DNA from: Candidatus Omnitrophota bacterium
GTDB taxonomy: Bacteria > Omnitrophota > Gorgyraeia > JABMRG01
Direction: 5' to 3'
Assembly: GCA_013202525.1 (NCBI GenBank)
Contig: JABMQS010000032.1
Span: forward strand, 1-38,985
DNA: 38,985 nucleotides
Each line of letters begins with the position of its first letter. Position 1 is the first letter of the stretch. The position numbers were made by a program, and so were the translations under genes. The notes below the pieces were generated by a model. That model was not told where the DNA came from, did no database searches, and was given only the letters and a program-made list of their open reading frames with translations. This document shows positions 28,441 through 37,876 of the stretch, piece after piece.

Positions 28441-28486
28441 CTCTTTAATCCCTCTGGGGTCTGACCCCAAGCCTATTCTACTATAA

Positions 28487-29917
28487 ATGGGAAGGAAGTC
28501 ACTATTTTTCTTGCTTTCCCCGCCCTATTATGTTATTTCTTATATCATGATGAGTAGATTCAATATGACAAATAGGATACCTGCGAAGTACCTGGAGGAG
28601 TTTCTGGATAAGCAGAGCTCACTCATAAAGTCGAGGGTGGCCCTTTTTTGCATCCTGACCATCGGGCTCTATTCGCTGGTGAGTATCCTGGGTCTTCTGA
28701 TGCAGCCTGAAACAATAAAGCCGCAGGAGCTGCCGCTCTGGGCATTTCTTGTTATCGGCGCTGTCATGATCCTTGTTTTAAACAAACGGGCAAAGAGGAT
28801 AGGCGCTGCCAAGCTCAATGCCTATCTTTTCTGCGCCTTTCTTTTATTTATCCTGACAAAGGTAAACGTCCTCTATTATGAATATGCCACTTATGCCTCC
28901 TCGATATACCTCTTTACGCTTTTTCTGGTGGCGTTTACAATACCATGGCTTCCGACAGAGGTAATAGCCGTTACGATTATGCACCTTTTAGCGTATACGT
29001 CCTATTACTTTTATATCCAGAGGTATATGCCGGAGGCGGCAGGAGCAAACTTCGGTATCCAGTCATATATCGATGGGGTCACTTTTTTGGCGCTGGCTTT
29101 TATACTCTGCATCGTTGTGCGACGGAAAGAGACGGCCCGTGATATAGAAAACTTCGTGCTCTATAAAGAGGTTGAAGAAAAGAACGCCCAGACAGAGAGG
29201 GAGCTTGAGCTCGCAACGCGGGTACACAGGACGCTCATACCAAAGTCTGTAAGTTCAGACCTGGTGGATATAGCCGTTATGTATCTGCCGGTCTATTGCA
29301 TAGGCGGGGATTACGCGAAGTTTCATTTTATTGGCAAGGACAAACTTATATTTATAATCTGCGATGTGACCGGCCATGGTGTCTCCGCCGCCCTCCTGGT
29401 CAACAGGTTCCACACGGAGTTTGAGCGCTCGGCCAGAGAAGGTAAGGAGCCGGGCGACCTGCTCGAGGAGCTCAATGATTTTATCGTGAAGGATTTTGAA
29501 GGGACGAATATGTTTCTTAGCGCCTTCTGCGGGCTTTTGGATTTCAAGAAGAAGGAACTCCTGTATTCAAATCACGGCCACCCGGCGCAGTACATATACC
29601 AGGTGAGGCGCTCGGATATCCAGTGCATGGATTCGCAGGCAGGGCTCTTGGGGATCTTCCCGGAAGAGAAGCAGAGCTACCAGAAGCGGGTAGATTTTGA
29701 AAAGGGTGACAAGATACTGCTCTTTACAGACGGTGTCACTGAGACGATGGATGATAAGCAGCAGCTCTACGGAAAGGAAAGGCTGGAGGCCTTTATAAGG
29801 AAGAACCACAAGATGCAGGTGGAATTATTTAGTCAGACATTACTGGATGAGTTGAATAGTTTTAAGGGCGGAGATTTTAACGATGATATATTTATGCTCA
29901 ATATAGCGATAAAGTAA
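28487..29917 (+). CDS. Multi-TM PP2C (SpoIIE/RsbU-type) serine phosphatase
   Basis: TM N-terminus; ATRVHRTLIP, CIGGDYAKFH, CDVTGHGVSAALL, SNHGHPAQ, FTDGVTET; start uncertain (28547 also possible). Confidence 0.88.
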   Translation: MGRKSLFFLLSPPYYVISYIMMSRFNMTNRIPAKYLEEFLDKQSSLIKSRVALFCILTIGLYSLVSILGLLMQPETIKPQELPLWAFLVIGAVMILVLNKRAKRIGAAKLNAYLFCAFLLFILTKVNVLYYEYATYASSIYLFTLFLVAFTIPWLPTEVIAVTIMHLLAYTSYYFYIQRYMPEAAGANFGIQSYIDGVTFLALAFILCIVVRRKETARDIENFVLYKEVEEKNAQTERELELATRVHRTLIPKSVSSDLVDIAVMYLPVYCIGGDYAKFHFIGKDKLIFIICDVTGHGVSAALLVNRFHTEFERSAREGKEPGDLLEELNDFIVKDFEGTNMFLSAFCGLLDFKKKELLYSNHGHPAQYIYQVRRSDIQCMDSQAGLLGIFPEEKQSYQKRVDFEKGDKILLFTDGVTETMDDKQQLYGKERLEAFIRKNHKMQVELFSQTLLDELNSFKGGDFNDDIFMLNIAIK

Positions 29918-29919
29918 CC

Positions 29920-30306
29920 CTATGCCTCGTCCCCTTCCAGCTCTTTTTTCTGTATGGCATCAAAGTATTTATCAGCTTCTTCTACGCTCGCAAAGATATC
30001 ATGCGACGGCAAGGCCTTGACTACATCAAAGACTTTTCTTACCTGCGGCTGGAGGTTTGTTAACGCGAAGGTGCCGTTATTCGCATCGATGGTTTTTTTG
30101 GTTTTAAATACCACACTGAGCCCGGCACTGCTTATATAGTCAACGCCGCTCATATTCAGGATGATGCCTTTTGGGCCTTGCGCGAGGATAGGCTCCAGTT
30201 CTTTTTCCAGTTCGGTGTATGTATCAGAATCTATGCGGCCTTGCGGCTTGATGAGAAATACGCCCTCTTGTTTTTTCTCCACAATAACATTTAACTGGTC
30301 AGACAT
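29920..30306 (-). CDS. STAS-domain anti-sigma factor antagonist
   Basis: GRIDSDTYTELEKELEP...KGIILNMSGVDYISSAGLSVVFKTKK. Confidence 0.93.
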   Translation of the reverse strand: MSDQLNVIVEKKQEGVFLIKPQGRIDSDTYTELEKELEPILAQGPKGIILNMSGVDYISSAGLSVVFKTKKTIDANNGTFALTNLQPQVRKVFDVVKALPSHDIFASVEEADKYFDAIQKKELEGDEA

Positions 30307-30403
30307 TGTAACCTCCTTTTTATTACGCAGCTCATTCTATCACTTTTCGCCGGCAGTTCAAAGAAAAATATGTTATAATAGCAAAATCGGAGGCAAGGCA
30401 TAT

Positions 30404-30829
30404 ATGGCAGAAAAGGAGTTTTCAGCAGGCGGTGTAATCATAAGAGGCAGTAGAAATGAGCCTATGGTCCTGCTTATAAAGGACTCGTATGGCCATTGGA
30501 CATGGCCAAAAGGAAAGCTAAAGAGCGGTGAGAGCCCTAAGGATGCGGCCATAAGAGAGATATGGGAGGAGACCGGCCTTAAGGATATAGAACTCATTGA
30601 GAGCCTGGGCAAGACGGAGTATTCTTGCCGCCGCCAGGGAAGGCAGATATTTAAGACGGTCCATCTTTACCTTTTCTGGCAAAGGAGTGGCGAAGAGCTG
30701 AAGATACAGCATGATGAGATACAGGAGGGTGCCTGGTTTACGCCGGATGAGGCACTTGATAAGATCGAATATGATGGTGCAGTAGAGCTTTTAAAAAAAG
30801 CCATAGCTATATTTTTACATTTTGTTTGA
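30404..30829 (+). CDS. NUDIX hydrolase
   Basis: GKLKSGESPKDAAIREIWEETGL Nudix box; SD CGGAGG. Confidence 0.92.
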   Translation: MAEKEFSAGGVIIRGSRNEPMVLLIKDSYGHWTWPKGKLKSGESPKDAAIREIWEETGLKDIELIESLGKTEYSCRRQGRQIFKTVHLYLFWQRSGEELKIQHDEIQEGAWFTPDEALDKIEYDGAVELLKKAIAIFLHFV

Positions 30830-30938
30830 TTTTCCCCCCAAAATATGATAGAATTTCACCCCATGTTTGGCTGTTTAAGGAATTGGCGTTCTTAGTTATA
30901 TTTAGAGTTTTAAACTTATACTATAAGGAGCTAAAAAT

Positions 30939-32516
30939 ATGGTAGCCATAAAGAGGGCATTGATAAGCGTGTCGAACAAGGATGGCCTTGAGTCACTTGC
31001 AAAAGTCTTAATCAGTATAGGTGTGGAGATAATATCGACAGGCGGAACAGCGCGTTTCATATCTTCTCTGGGCATAAAGGTCAGGCCGATAGGCGAGGTA
31101 ACCGGGTTTCCTGAGATGCTTGACGGCAGGGTAAAGACACTCCACCCCAAGATACACGGAGGGCTCCTTTACCTTAGGTCAAAGCCGGAACATATCGAGC
31201 AGGCGAGGCAGCACGGTATAGCACCCATAGATATGGTGGTGGTAAATCTATACCCTTTCCAAAAGACGGTTTCAAGAGAAGGCGTAAAATTAGAGGAGGC
31301 CGTTGAGAATATAGATATCGGCGGGCCGTCTATAGTCCGTTCTGCTGCCAAAAATTACGCCTCTGTTGCCGTATTGACAAACCCTTCTCAGTACGCGGAG
31401 GTCATGAAGGAGCTCCAGGCCAGCAGCGCCTCTCTTTCTATTGAGACGCTCAAGAGACTTGCCGTGGAGGCCTTTAAGTTGACATCCGAATACGACAGCT
31501 CCATATACGGTTATTTAAAAAATACACTTTCTCCCCAGCAGGAACAAAGAGCAGAATCGAGTTTTGCGCCGGAGATAGCCCTTGCCTTTGAGAAGGCCCA
31601 GGACCTTCGCTATGGTGAGAATCCTCACCAGAGGGCGGCATTCTACAGGTCTGCAAACAGGCGCGAGAGTTCTGTAGCAAGCGCAAAGCAGCTTCATGGC
31701 AAAGAGTTTTCCTATAACAACATAATGGACATGGATGCCGCGCTGGAAGCGGTAAAAGAGTTTTCTACTCCGGCAGCGTGCATCATAAAGCACTCAACAC
31801 CCTGCGGAGTGGCAACGGCAGATACGCTTGCAAGGGCGTACGCGGATGCTCTGGAATGCGACAAACTCTCGGCCTTTGGCGGTATAATCGGGTTTAACAT
31901 GAAGGTGGATATCAATACCGCAGAGGCTATTCTTTCGTCGGGTTTCATAGAGTGCATAATCGCCGCGGGGTATGAGCAGAATGCCCTTCAACGGCTCATG
32001 ACAAGAGAGAATTTGAGACTGGTTTCTATCGAGCCTTTCAAGCCTTTTAAAGACAAGGACGAACTCCATATCCGCAAGGTAGCTGGCGGCGCGCTTGTCC
32101 AGGAGAGGGACCTGCAGGACCTGGATCGTTCACAGCTGAAGATCGTGACTCAGCAGAAACCGACGGCAGAAGAGGTGGATGCGCTCCTGTTTGCCTGGAA
32201 GGTAGTCAAGCACGTAAAATCCAATGCGATAGTACTGACCCAGGGAACAAAGACCGTAGGCATAGGAGCCGGCCAGATGAGCAGGGTAGACTCTGTATAT
32301 ATGGCTCTGCACAAGGCAGGCGACAGGTCGAAGGGGGCAGTGCTTGCATCCGATGCATTCTTCCCGAAAGAGGATGCCGTCGAACTTGCCGTGAAGGCAG
32401 GGGTGACCTCGATCATACAGCCCGGCGGTTCAAAGGCAGACGAGAAGATAGTAGCCCTTGCAAACCACAAGAACATCTCGATGGTCTTCACCGGAATACG
32501 CCACTTCCGGCATTAG
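30939..32516 (+). CDS. purH: Bifunctional AICAR formyltransferase / IMP cyclohydrolase
   Basis: RALISVSNKDGLESLAKVL, STGGTARFI, GRVKTLHPKIHGGLL, LRYGENPHQRAAFY, KHSTPCGVA, DAFFPKEDAVELA. Confidence 0.97.
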   Translation: MVAIKRALISVSNKDGLESLAKVLISIGVEIISTGGTARFISSLGIKVRPIGEVTGFPEMLDGRVKTLHPKIHGGLLYLRSKPEHIEQARQHGIAPIDMVVVNLYPFQKTVSREGVKLEEAVENIDIGGPSIVRSAAKNYASVAVLTNPSQYAEVMKELQASSASLSIETLKRLAVEAFKLTSEYDSSIYGYLKNTLSPQQEQRAESSFAPEIALAFEKAQDLRYGENPHQRAAFYRSANRRESSVASAKQLHGKEFSYNNIMDMDAALEAVKEFSTPAACIIKHSTPCGVATADTLARAYADALECDKLSAFGGIIGFNMKVDINTAEAILSSGFIECIIAAGYEQNALQRLMTRENLRLVSIEPFKPFKDKDELHIRKVAGGALVQERDLQDLDRSQLKIVTQQKPTAEEVDALLFAWKVVKHVKSNAIVLTQGTKTVGIGAGQMSRVDSVYMALHKAGDRSKGAVLASDAFFPKEDAVELAVKAGVTSIIQPGGSKADEKIVALANHKNISMVFTGIRHFRH

Positions 32517-32530
32517 GATTTTTCTTGATA
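32515..32530 (+). repeat. 16-bp direct repeat, left copy
   Basis: AGGATTTTTCTTGATA, identical to 32699-32714. Confidence 0.85.
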
Positions 32531-32675
32531 GCATAGGAACTTATACACGTTTGACTTATGCTATCAAAAGGGGGTATTTTAAAGGGGGAAATGCTTTCCC
32601 CCTTTATCGGCGCAGTAAGCTTCCCTGCGGAAGGAATAGGAATATTAAGGGAAAACCATCAGGGTTTTCCCTTAA
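32525..32675 (+). repeat. Multi-hairpin intergenic element between purH and folC
   Basis: Perfect stems: TTGATAGCATA/TATGCTATCAA (32525-32567), AAAGGGGGAAA/TTTCCCCCTTT (32581-32605), TTAAGGGAAAACC/GGTTTTCCCTTAA (32645-32675); weak CTTCC/GGAAG (32620-32633). Confidence 0.75.
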
Positions 32676-32698
32676 AAGAAAATATCCAAAGCGAAGCG

Positions 32699-32714
32699 AG
32701 GATTTTTCTTGATA
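32699..32714 (+). repeat. 16-bp direct repeat, right copy
   Basis: AGGATTTTTCTTGATA; last base is the A of the folC ATG. Confidence 0.85.
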
Positions 32715-34012
32715 TGTATTTAGAGCGTCTCATAGATTACGAAAAGCTCACCCACTATAATTATAAGTCAGCCTATAGCCTGGAGAGGGTGGAGGAGCTT
32801 CTGGAGCTCCTCGGCAATCCTCATAAGAGATTTCCTTCTGTAGTCATATCGGGAACAAAAGGAAAGGGTTCAACAGCTGCTATACTTGCTTCGATATTGA
32901 CAGCCGCGGGCCGCAAGACAGGCCTCTTTACCTCGCCCCATCTTGTCTCACTCAGGGAAAGGATAAAGATAGGTACAAGCCCCATATCCGCAGGCCAGTT
33001 TAAAAAGAATCTCTCTCTCATAAAGAACGCAGTAGAAGCCTCCGGGCTGAAAGGCCTTACCTTTTTTGAAGTCTTGACAGGAGCTGCCTTTTTATATTTT
33101 GCTGACAGGAAAATAGACGTCGCTGTCCTGGAGGTAGGCCTGGGCGGCAGGCTGGATGCGGTCAATGTTGTTGATCAGATCCTCTCTGTCATGACTCCGA
33201 TAAGCTATGACCATACACAACTCCTCGGAAAGTCTATAAGAGCGATCGCAAAGGAAAAATGCGGTATTGTCAAAAGAGCCGTACCCCTTGTAAGCGCGCC
33301 GCAGACAGAAGAGGCAGAGCAGGTAATAAGAAGCGCCGCTGTGCGTAAAGGATCAGAGCTATTTTTTACAGGCGAAGATATAGATTATAAGAATCTGAAG
33401 ATTTCAGCCTCCGGCACATCATTTGATGCGCGCATAGGCCGCCGGCGTTATAAGGATCTTCACATGCCGCTTATCGGCAGGCATCAGGCCGAAAACGCGC
33501 TTGCCGCAATTACAGCAGCCGGTATAGCAGGGGAGCGGTCAGGCCTTAAGATCAGGGAGTCGGATGTAAGGAACGGCTTGTCGCGGGTCAAGCTCGCCGG
33601 CAGGTTTCAGATCTTTTCAAAAGGCCCGTATCTGATATTGGACGGTGCGCATAATAGGGCTTCGGCTCAAGCCTTAAGCGATACATTCAAAAGGCTTTTT
33701 GGCAAGGTTTCAGTTCTTGTGTTCGGGATATCCTCTGACAAGGATATCGAAGGTGTCGCAAGGATTCTATGCCCATTGGCAGATTCGGTTATATTTACAA
33801 ATGCAGACAGTCAGCGTGCCGAGCCAGGCGCGGCATTAGCCCGGAGACTTAAGGGTTTCTGCAGGGATTGTTATACAGCCCCTGATATCAAAGATGCCCT
33901 AACATTTGCAAAGGCAATATCCGGCATGAAAGATGTGATACTGGTTACAGGTTCGTTTTTTTTAGTGGGCGAGGCACTTAAACACTTAGGAGCAAAGACA
34001 GGGAAGCTATGA
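32714..34012 (+). CDS. folC: Bifunctional folylpolyglutamate synthase/dihydrofolate synthase
   Basis: HKRFPSVVISGTKGKGSTAAILASIL; TGLFTSPHLVSLRERI; VGLGGRLDAVNVV; LDGAHNRAS. Upstream in-frame extension to 32558 crosses hairpins and is probably not coding. Confidence 0.95.
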   Translation: MYLERLIDYEKLTHYNYKSAYSLERVEELLELLGNPHKRFPSVVISGTKGKGSTAAILASILTAAGRKTGLFTSPHLVSLRERIKIGTSPISAGQFKKNLSLIKNAVEASGLKGLTFFEVLTGAAFLYFADRKIDVAVLEVGLGGRLDAVNVVDQILSVMTPISYDHTQLLGKSIRAIAKEKCGIVKRAVPLVSAPQTEEAEQVIRSAAVRKGSELFFTGEDIDYKNLKISASGTSFDARIGRRRYKDLHMPLIGRHQAENALAAITAAGIAGERSGLKIRESDVRNGLSRVKLAGRFQIFSKGPYLILDGAHNRASAQALSDTFKRLFGKVSVLVFGISSDKDIEGVARILCPLADSVIFTNADSQRAEPGAALARRLKGFCRDCYTAPDIKDALTFAKAISGMKDVILVTGSFFLVGEALKHLGAKTGKL

Positions 34013-35403
34013 GAGTAAGAGACATTGCAGGTTCAAATGATACGATAGTTGCGCTATCCACGCCGCCCGGCGAAAACGGCATAGGGATTGTGCGCCTCAG
34101 CGGCCCGTCTACCCTCGAGATAGTGGATAAGGTCTTTCTCCCGCGAAACGGTGCCAGGCTGTCCGAGTTTAAGAGCCACACCATACATTACGGACATATT
34201 GCTGATAACGGCAGGGTGATAGATGAGGTCCTGCTTATGGTCATGCGCGCGCCAAAGACATACACGAGAGAGGATATAGTCGAGGTGAACTGCCATGGCG
34301 GTGTCGTGGCTGTAAAGGAGATACTCGATCTCTTTGTCTGTGCAGGGGCACGCATAGCAGAACCGGGCGAGTTTACCAAAAGGGCATTTATGAGCGGGCG
34401 TATAGACCTTGCTCAGGCAGAGGCGGTGCTCGATATAATAACCTCGCGCACAAGCGACGGTTTGAAGATGGCACAGCGGCAGCTAAACGGTGAGACTTCA
34501 CGCATGTTAAAGAAGATCAGGTCCGGGCTCCTTGATATAATCGCGGAGATCGAGGCATTTATAAATTTTCCGGATGAAGACCTGGACATAGACAAGACAT
34601 CGTCCTTCGAGGCGGCGCTGGAAGGCATAAAGAGAGATCTTTCCGGGATCATAGATTCTTCTGACAAGGGATTGATACTCAGGGAAGGCATAACCACAGT
34701 TATATGCGGCAAACCGAATGTCGGCAAGTCCAGCCTCATGAACAGTTTCTTAAGGCAAAAAAGGGCGATAGTGACTCCTGTGCCAGGCACTACGCGGGAT
34801 ACGATCGAAGAGGTGATAAACGTAGACGGTATACCGCTTAAGATAGTGGATACTGCCGGTATTATGCACGCAGAGGATGAACTTACCAGAGAGAGCGTTG
34901 ATAGAAGCAGGCATTATATGCAGGGCGCAGACCTTATACTGCTGGTCCTCGATTCCAGCGACAAATTGAACCAGCAGGATTTAGATATTATAGATATGGT
35001 AAAGGACAAGAAGACCCTGGTGGTGATCAATAAGACCGACCTGCCGGAGGTATTGCAGATAGATAAGATAAAGAGCCACCTCCATGACAGGAAGATCATC
35101 AGGGTCTCGGCCAAAGAGGGCATGGGCCTGGATGATCTAAAAAAGGCTATATATGATATCTTCTGGAGCGGGGAGGTCACCGCAGAAAATATACTACTTT
35201 CAAATTCAAGGCACATAGAGGCTGCAAGAAGGGCATTTGAATTTGTTGAGAAGGCCCGGAGGGCTGCTGCAGAGAGAACGCCCTGGGAGATACTGGCCGT
35301 CGATATAAAAGATGGGGCCCAGGCCCTGGGGACCATTACCGGTGAGGTCTTTGACGAGGACCTGCTCGATACGATATTCAGCAGATTCTGCATAGGCAAA
35401 TAG
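34009..35403 (+). CDS. mnmE: tRNA uridine-5-carboxymethylaminomethyl modification GTPase MnmE
   Basis: [46 protein letters not shown]-terminal FCIGK. Confidence 0.98.
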   Translation: MRVRDIAGSNDTIVALSTPPGENGIGIVRLSGPSTLEIVDKVFLPRNGARLSEFKSHTIHYGHIADNGRVIDEVLLMVMRAPKTYTREDIVEVNCHGGVVAVKEILDLFVCAGARIAEPGEFTKRAFMSGRIDLAQAEAVLDIITSRTSDGLKMAQRQLNGETSRMLKKIRSGLLDIIAEIEAFINFPDEDLDIDKTSSFEAALEGIKRDLSGIIDSSDKGLILREGITTVICGKPNVGKSSLMNSFLRQKRAIVTPVPGTTRDTIEEVINVDGIPLKIVDTAGIMHAEDELTRESVDRSRHYMQGADLILLVLDSSDKLNQQDLDIIDMVKDKKTLVVINKTDLPEVLQIDKIKSHLHDRKIIRVSAKEGMGLDDLKKAIYDIFWSGEVTAENILLSNSRHIEAARRAFEFVEKARRAAAERTPWEILAVDIKDGAQALGTITGEVFDEDLLDTIFSRFCIGK

Positions 35404-35410
35404 AGGAGAC

Positions 35411-36961
35411 GTGATGGACAAGAAAAAGATTCGAAAGGCAGTAAAGGATATTATGGCAGCCATAGGTGAAGACCCTAGCAGGGAAGACCTTCGCGCAACC
35501 CCGGAGCGGGTCGCCGATATGTATGAGGAGATCTTCAGCGGAATAAAAGAAGACCCCAGGAAAGAGCTGGAGGTGATTCTAGGCGAAAAACACAGCGAGA
35601 TAGTGCTGCTTAAAGGCATACCGCTCTATTCTGTCTGCGAGCACCATCTATTGCCTTTTGTCGGCAAGGCCCATGTCGCCTACATCCCAAAAGGCGGAAG
35701 GGTAACAGGCTTGAGCAAACTGGCAAGGGTGGTAGAGATCTTGTCAAAGAGGCTGCAGGTGCAGGAGCGCCTCACAACCCAGGTGGCGGATATCATAATG
35801 GCAAAGCTGAAGCCTCTGGGGGTGCTTGTGATAATTGAGGCAGAGCATCTTTGTTATGATAACAAAACAGAACTTTTAACGGAAGGCGGATGGAAATTTT
35901 TCAAAGATTTAACCAAAAAAGATAAAGTGGGGCAGGTTGATATATTGACTCGGGAACTATCTTTTACGAAGCCAAAACATATTATATCGTATAAGTATAA
36001 AGGAAAAATGATACACGCAAAGAGCCTGTCGGTGGACTTAATGATTACGCCAGACCATAGATTCTGTTATCTTTCTGAATGGGCTTTTTATCATAAAAAA
36101 AGTGAAGATTGGCAAATCGGCCCTGCGGCGACTCTAATCGATAAATACATTGTAATCCCAAGAGCATGTGTTTGGAAAGGAAAAAAACATAAGAATATAA
36201 AAATCGGCAAACATAGATTTACTTTTGATGTTTTTGTGAAACTGTTTGGCATCTGGGTTAGCGAAGGTTGTACTACGAGTGCGGGACGGAGAAAATTTTT
36301 TGTTGTTTCACAATCCCCCCATTCTGCGCATTATGATAGCATCAAAAAGTTATTTGATGCTTTAAAAATTAAATATATTATAGCCAGAAGTGGCAGAACA
36401 GTTCAATTTCGTATTGAAGGAAATGATTTTTATCGATATTTTAGTCAGTTCGGCAAGTCTAAGGATAAATACATTCCAAGTATTATAAAAAATGCTTCAC
36501 TAGACAGTTTAAAATTATTTTTAGATTGGTATGTAAAAGGGGATGGACATATTAAGAAAAATAAAGCTTTTCATTTTGTCTCTAAGTCAGAAAGATTGAT
36601 AGATGACCTGCAAGAGATATGCGTTAAGTTAGGAATAGGTTGCACAAAGCAGAATAACAAAACTTACTTTAGGATGGAGACTCATAGGACAAAAGATGGA
36701 CAAGACAAATGGTACTCTAAGCTGATGCCGCGTAACTTTTCGGTTAAAAATTATACGGGACAAGTCTATTGCGTTTCTGTGCCCAAGGGCTTACTTTTGG
36801 TCAGGAGAAATGGAAGACTGGCGGTATGCGGGAACTGCATGTCCATGCGCGGGGTAAAGAAGCCCGGAACGGTCACCGTCACAAGCGCTGTAAGGGGCGT
36901 CTTTAAGGAGAACGCCAAGACAAGGCAGGAGGCCCTCTCTCTTATAGGCGGCCACTTTTAA
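35411..36961 (+). CDS. folE: GTP cyclohydrolase I precursor containing an in-frame intein (exteins 35411-35851 and 36836-36961)
   Basis: N-extein [42 protein letters not shown]-extein [23 protein letters not shown]; spliced product ~188 aa. Confidence 0.95.
   Translation: MMDKKKIRKAVKDIMAAIGEDPSREDLRATPERVADMYEEIFSGIKEDPRKELEVILGEKHSEIVLLKGIPLYSVCEHHLLPFVGKAHVAYIPKGGRVTGLSKLARVVEILSKRLQVQERLTTQVADIIMAKLKPLGVLVIIEAEHLCYDNKTELLTEGGWKFFKDLTKKDKVGQVDILTRELSFTKPKHIISYKYKGKMIHAKSLSVDLMITPDHRFCYLSEWAFYHKKSEDWQIGPAATLIDKYIVIPRACVWKGKKHKNIKIGKHRFTFDVFVKLFGIWVSEGCTTSAGRRKFFVVSQSPHSAHYDSIKKLFDALKIKYIIARSGRTVQFRIEGNDFYRYFSQFGKSKDKYIPSIIKNASLDSLKLFLDWYVKGDGHIKKNKAFHFVSKSERLIDDLQEICVKLGIGCTKQNNKTYFRMETHRTKDGQDKWYSKLMPRNFSVKNYTGQVYCVSVPKGLLLVRRNGRLAVCGNCMSMRGVKKPGTVTVTSAVRGVFKENAKTRQEALSLIGGHF
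35852..36835 (+). mobile_element. Intein with LAGLIDADG-type homing endonuclease domain (328 aa)
   Basis: Block [21 protein letters not shown]; block [11 protein letters not shown] (TxxH); DOD-like LFGIWVSEG and [10 protein letters not shown]; block [30 protein letters not shown] followed by +1 Cys; visibly A/T-richer than flanking exteins. Confidence 0.95.
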
Positions 36962-36988
36962 GAGCACCTTTTGGGCTATGAAAAAGGG

Positions 36989-37017
36989 TTGACATTCTTA
37001 TACTTATTGTATATGAT
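36989..37017 (+). promoter_or_regulatory. Sigma70-like promoter (approximate coordinates)
   Basis: TTGACA-N17-TATGAT. Confidence 0.6.
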
Positions 37018-37044
37018 AGTTTAAATTATATAAAGGAGTAAGAT

Positions 37045-37395
37045 ATGGAAAGAAGGCTTTTTGAAAGGGTTTCCGTACCTATAAAACTGCAGTATGAGGT
37101 AAAGAACCGCCCCAAGCTTACAGAGGAATCGACGAGCAGGAATATAAGCGGTGGTGGTATATGCCTGGCCCTGAGCGAAAAATTGCTGCCCAAGACAGAA
37201 CTCATCATGAAGATAGATATAGGCAAGGACAAGAATACTATCAGTATAGACGGCAGGGTGTCTTGGAACAGAAGAGTAGAGATAGCAGGGGATTCAGGAC
37301 CAGTGGTCTATTATGATACAGGCATAGAGTTCAACAATACCGATCCTATCAATATAAACAAGATAATCACCCACTTTTACGGCAAGTCCTTCTAG
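37045..37395 (+). CDS. PilZ domain protein
   Basis: ERRLFERVSVPIKLQYEV...STSRNISGGGICLALSEKLLPKTELIMKIDIG...DGRVSWN. Confidence 0.88.
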   Translation: MERRLFERVSVPIKLQYEVKNRPKLTEESTSRNISGGGICLALSEKLLPKTELIMKIDIGKDKNTISIDGRVSWNRRVEIAGDSGPVVYYDTGIEFNNTDPININKIITHFYGKSF

Positions 37396-37413
37396 GAGCA
37401 CTCAGAAAACCTG

Positions 37414-37866
37414 ATGGATTTCTTTTTAGAATTAGGAAAAAACAGGATATTTATTGTCACTGCTACTACCTGGATAATCGCCCAGTTTATCAAGGTATTG
37501 ATAGGCGTTTTGGTGGAGAGGAAGTTTGATTTCAGATGGCTGGTCGGCACAGGCGGCATGCCCAGTTCTCATTGCGCCGGGGCAGCGGCGTTTGCAACAT
37601 CATTGGGGTTAGGATGCGGGTTTGATTCCCCATTTTTTGCTATAGGGGTGGTATTTGCCATAGTCACGATGTTTGATGCACAGGGAGCGAGAAGGGCTAT
37701 CGGCAAACAGGCCGAGTCGCTCAACATGATGTTTGAAGATATATATTTTAAGAAACCGATAAAAGAGGATAGATTGATAGAACTCATCGGTCATACACCG
37801 GTCCAGGTCTTGACCGGTGCTGCACTGGGCATAGTGCTCGGGTATTTTCTCTATATCTATATCTAA
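37414..37866 (+). CDS. Divergent PAP2/DUF212 family membrane protein
   Basis: GGMPSSHCAGAAAFATSLGL; MFDAQGARRAIGKQAESLN; LIGHTPVQVLTGAALGIVLG. Confidence 0.92.
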   Translation: MDFFLELGKNRIFIVTATTWIIAQFIKVLIGVLVERKFDFRWLVGTGGMPSSHCAGAAAFATSLGLGCGFDSPFFAIGVVFAIVTMFDAQGARRAIGKQAESLNMMFEDIYFKKPIKEDRLIELIGHTPVQVLTGAALGIVLGYFLYIYI

Positions 37867-37876
37867 CGGAGGCCAA

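Noticed and set aside
30838-30938. Riboswitch in the ~85-nt purH leader
   Set aside because: I could not recognise a purine, ZMP or THF riboswitch core; only a promoter-like TTGATT-N17-TAGAAT is visible.
32558-32713. 52-codon N-terminal extension of FolC
   Set aside because: Runs through three hairpins and a direct repeat and has low-complexity, non-FolC sequence; ATG 32714 matches the FolC N-terminus (MYLERLIDYEKLTHYNYKS).
34413-34790. Antisense ORFs opposite mnmE, hemA, purH and other genes
   Set aside because: Compositional shadows of strongly conserved sense genes; no independent coding evidence.
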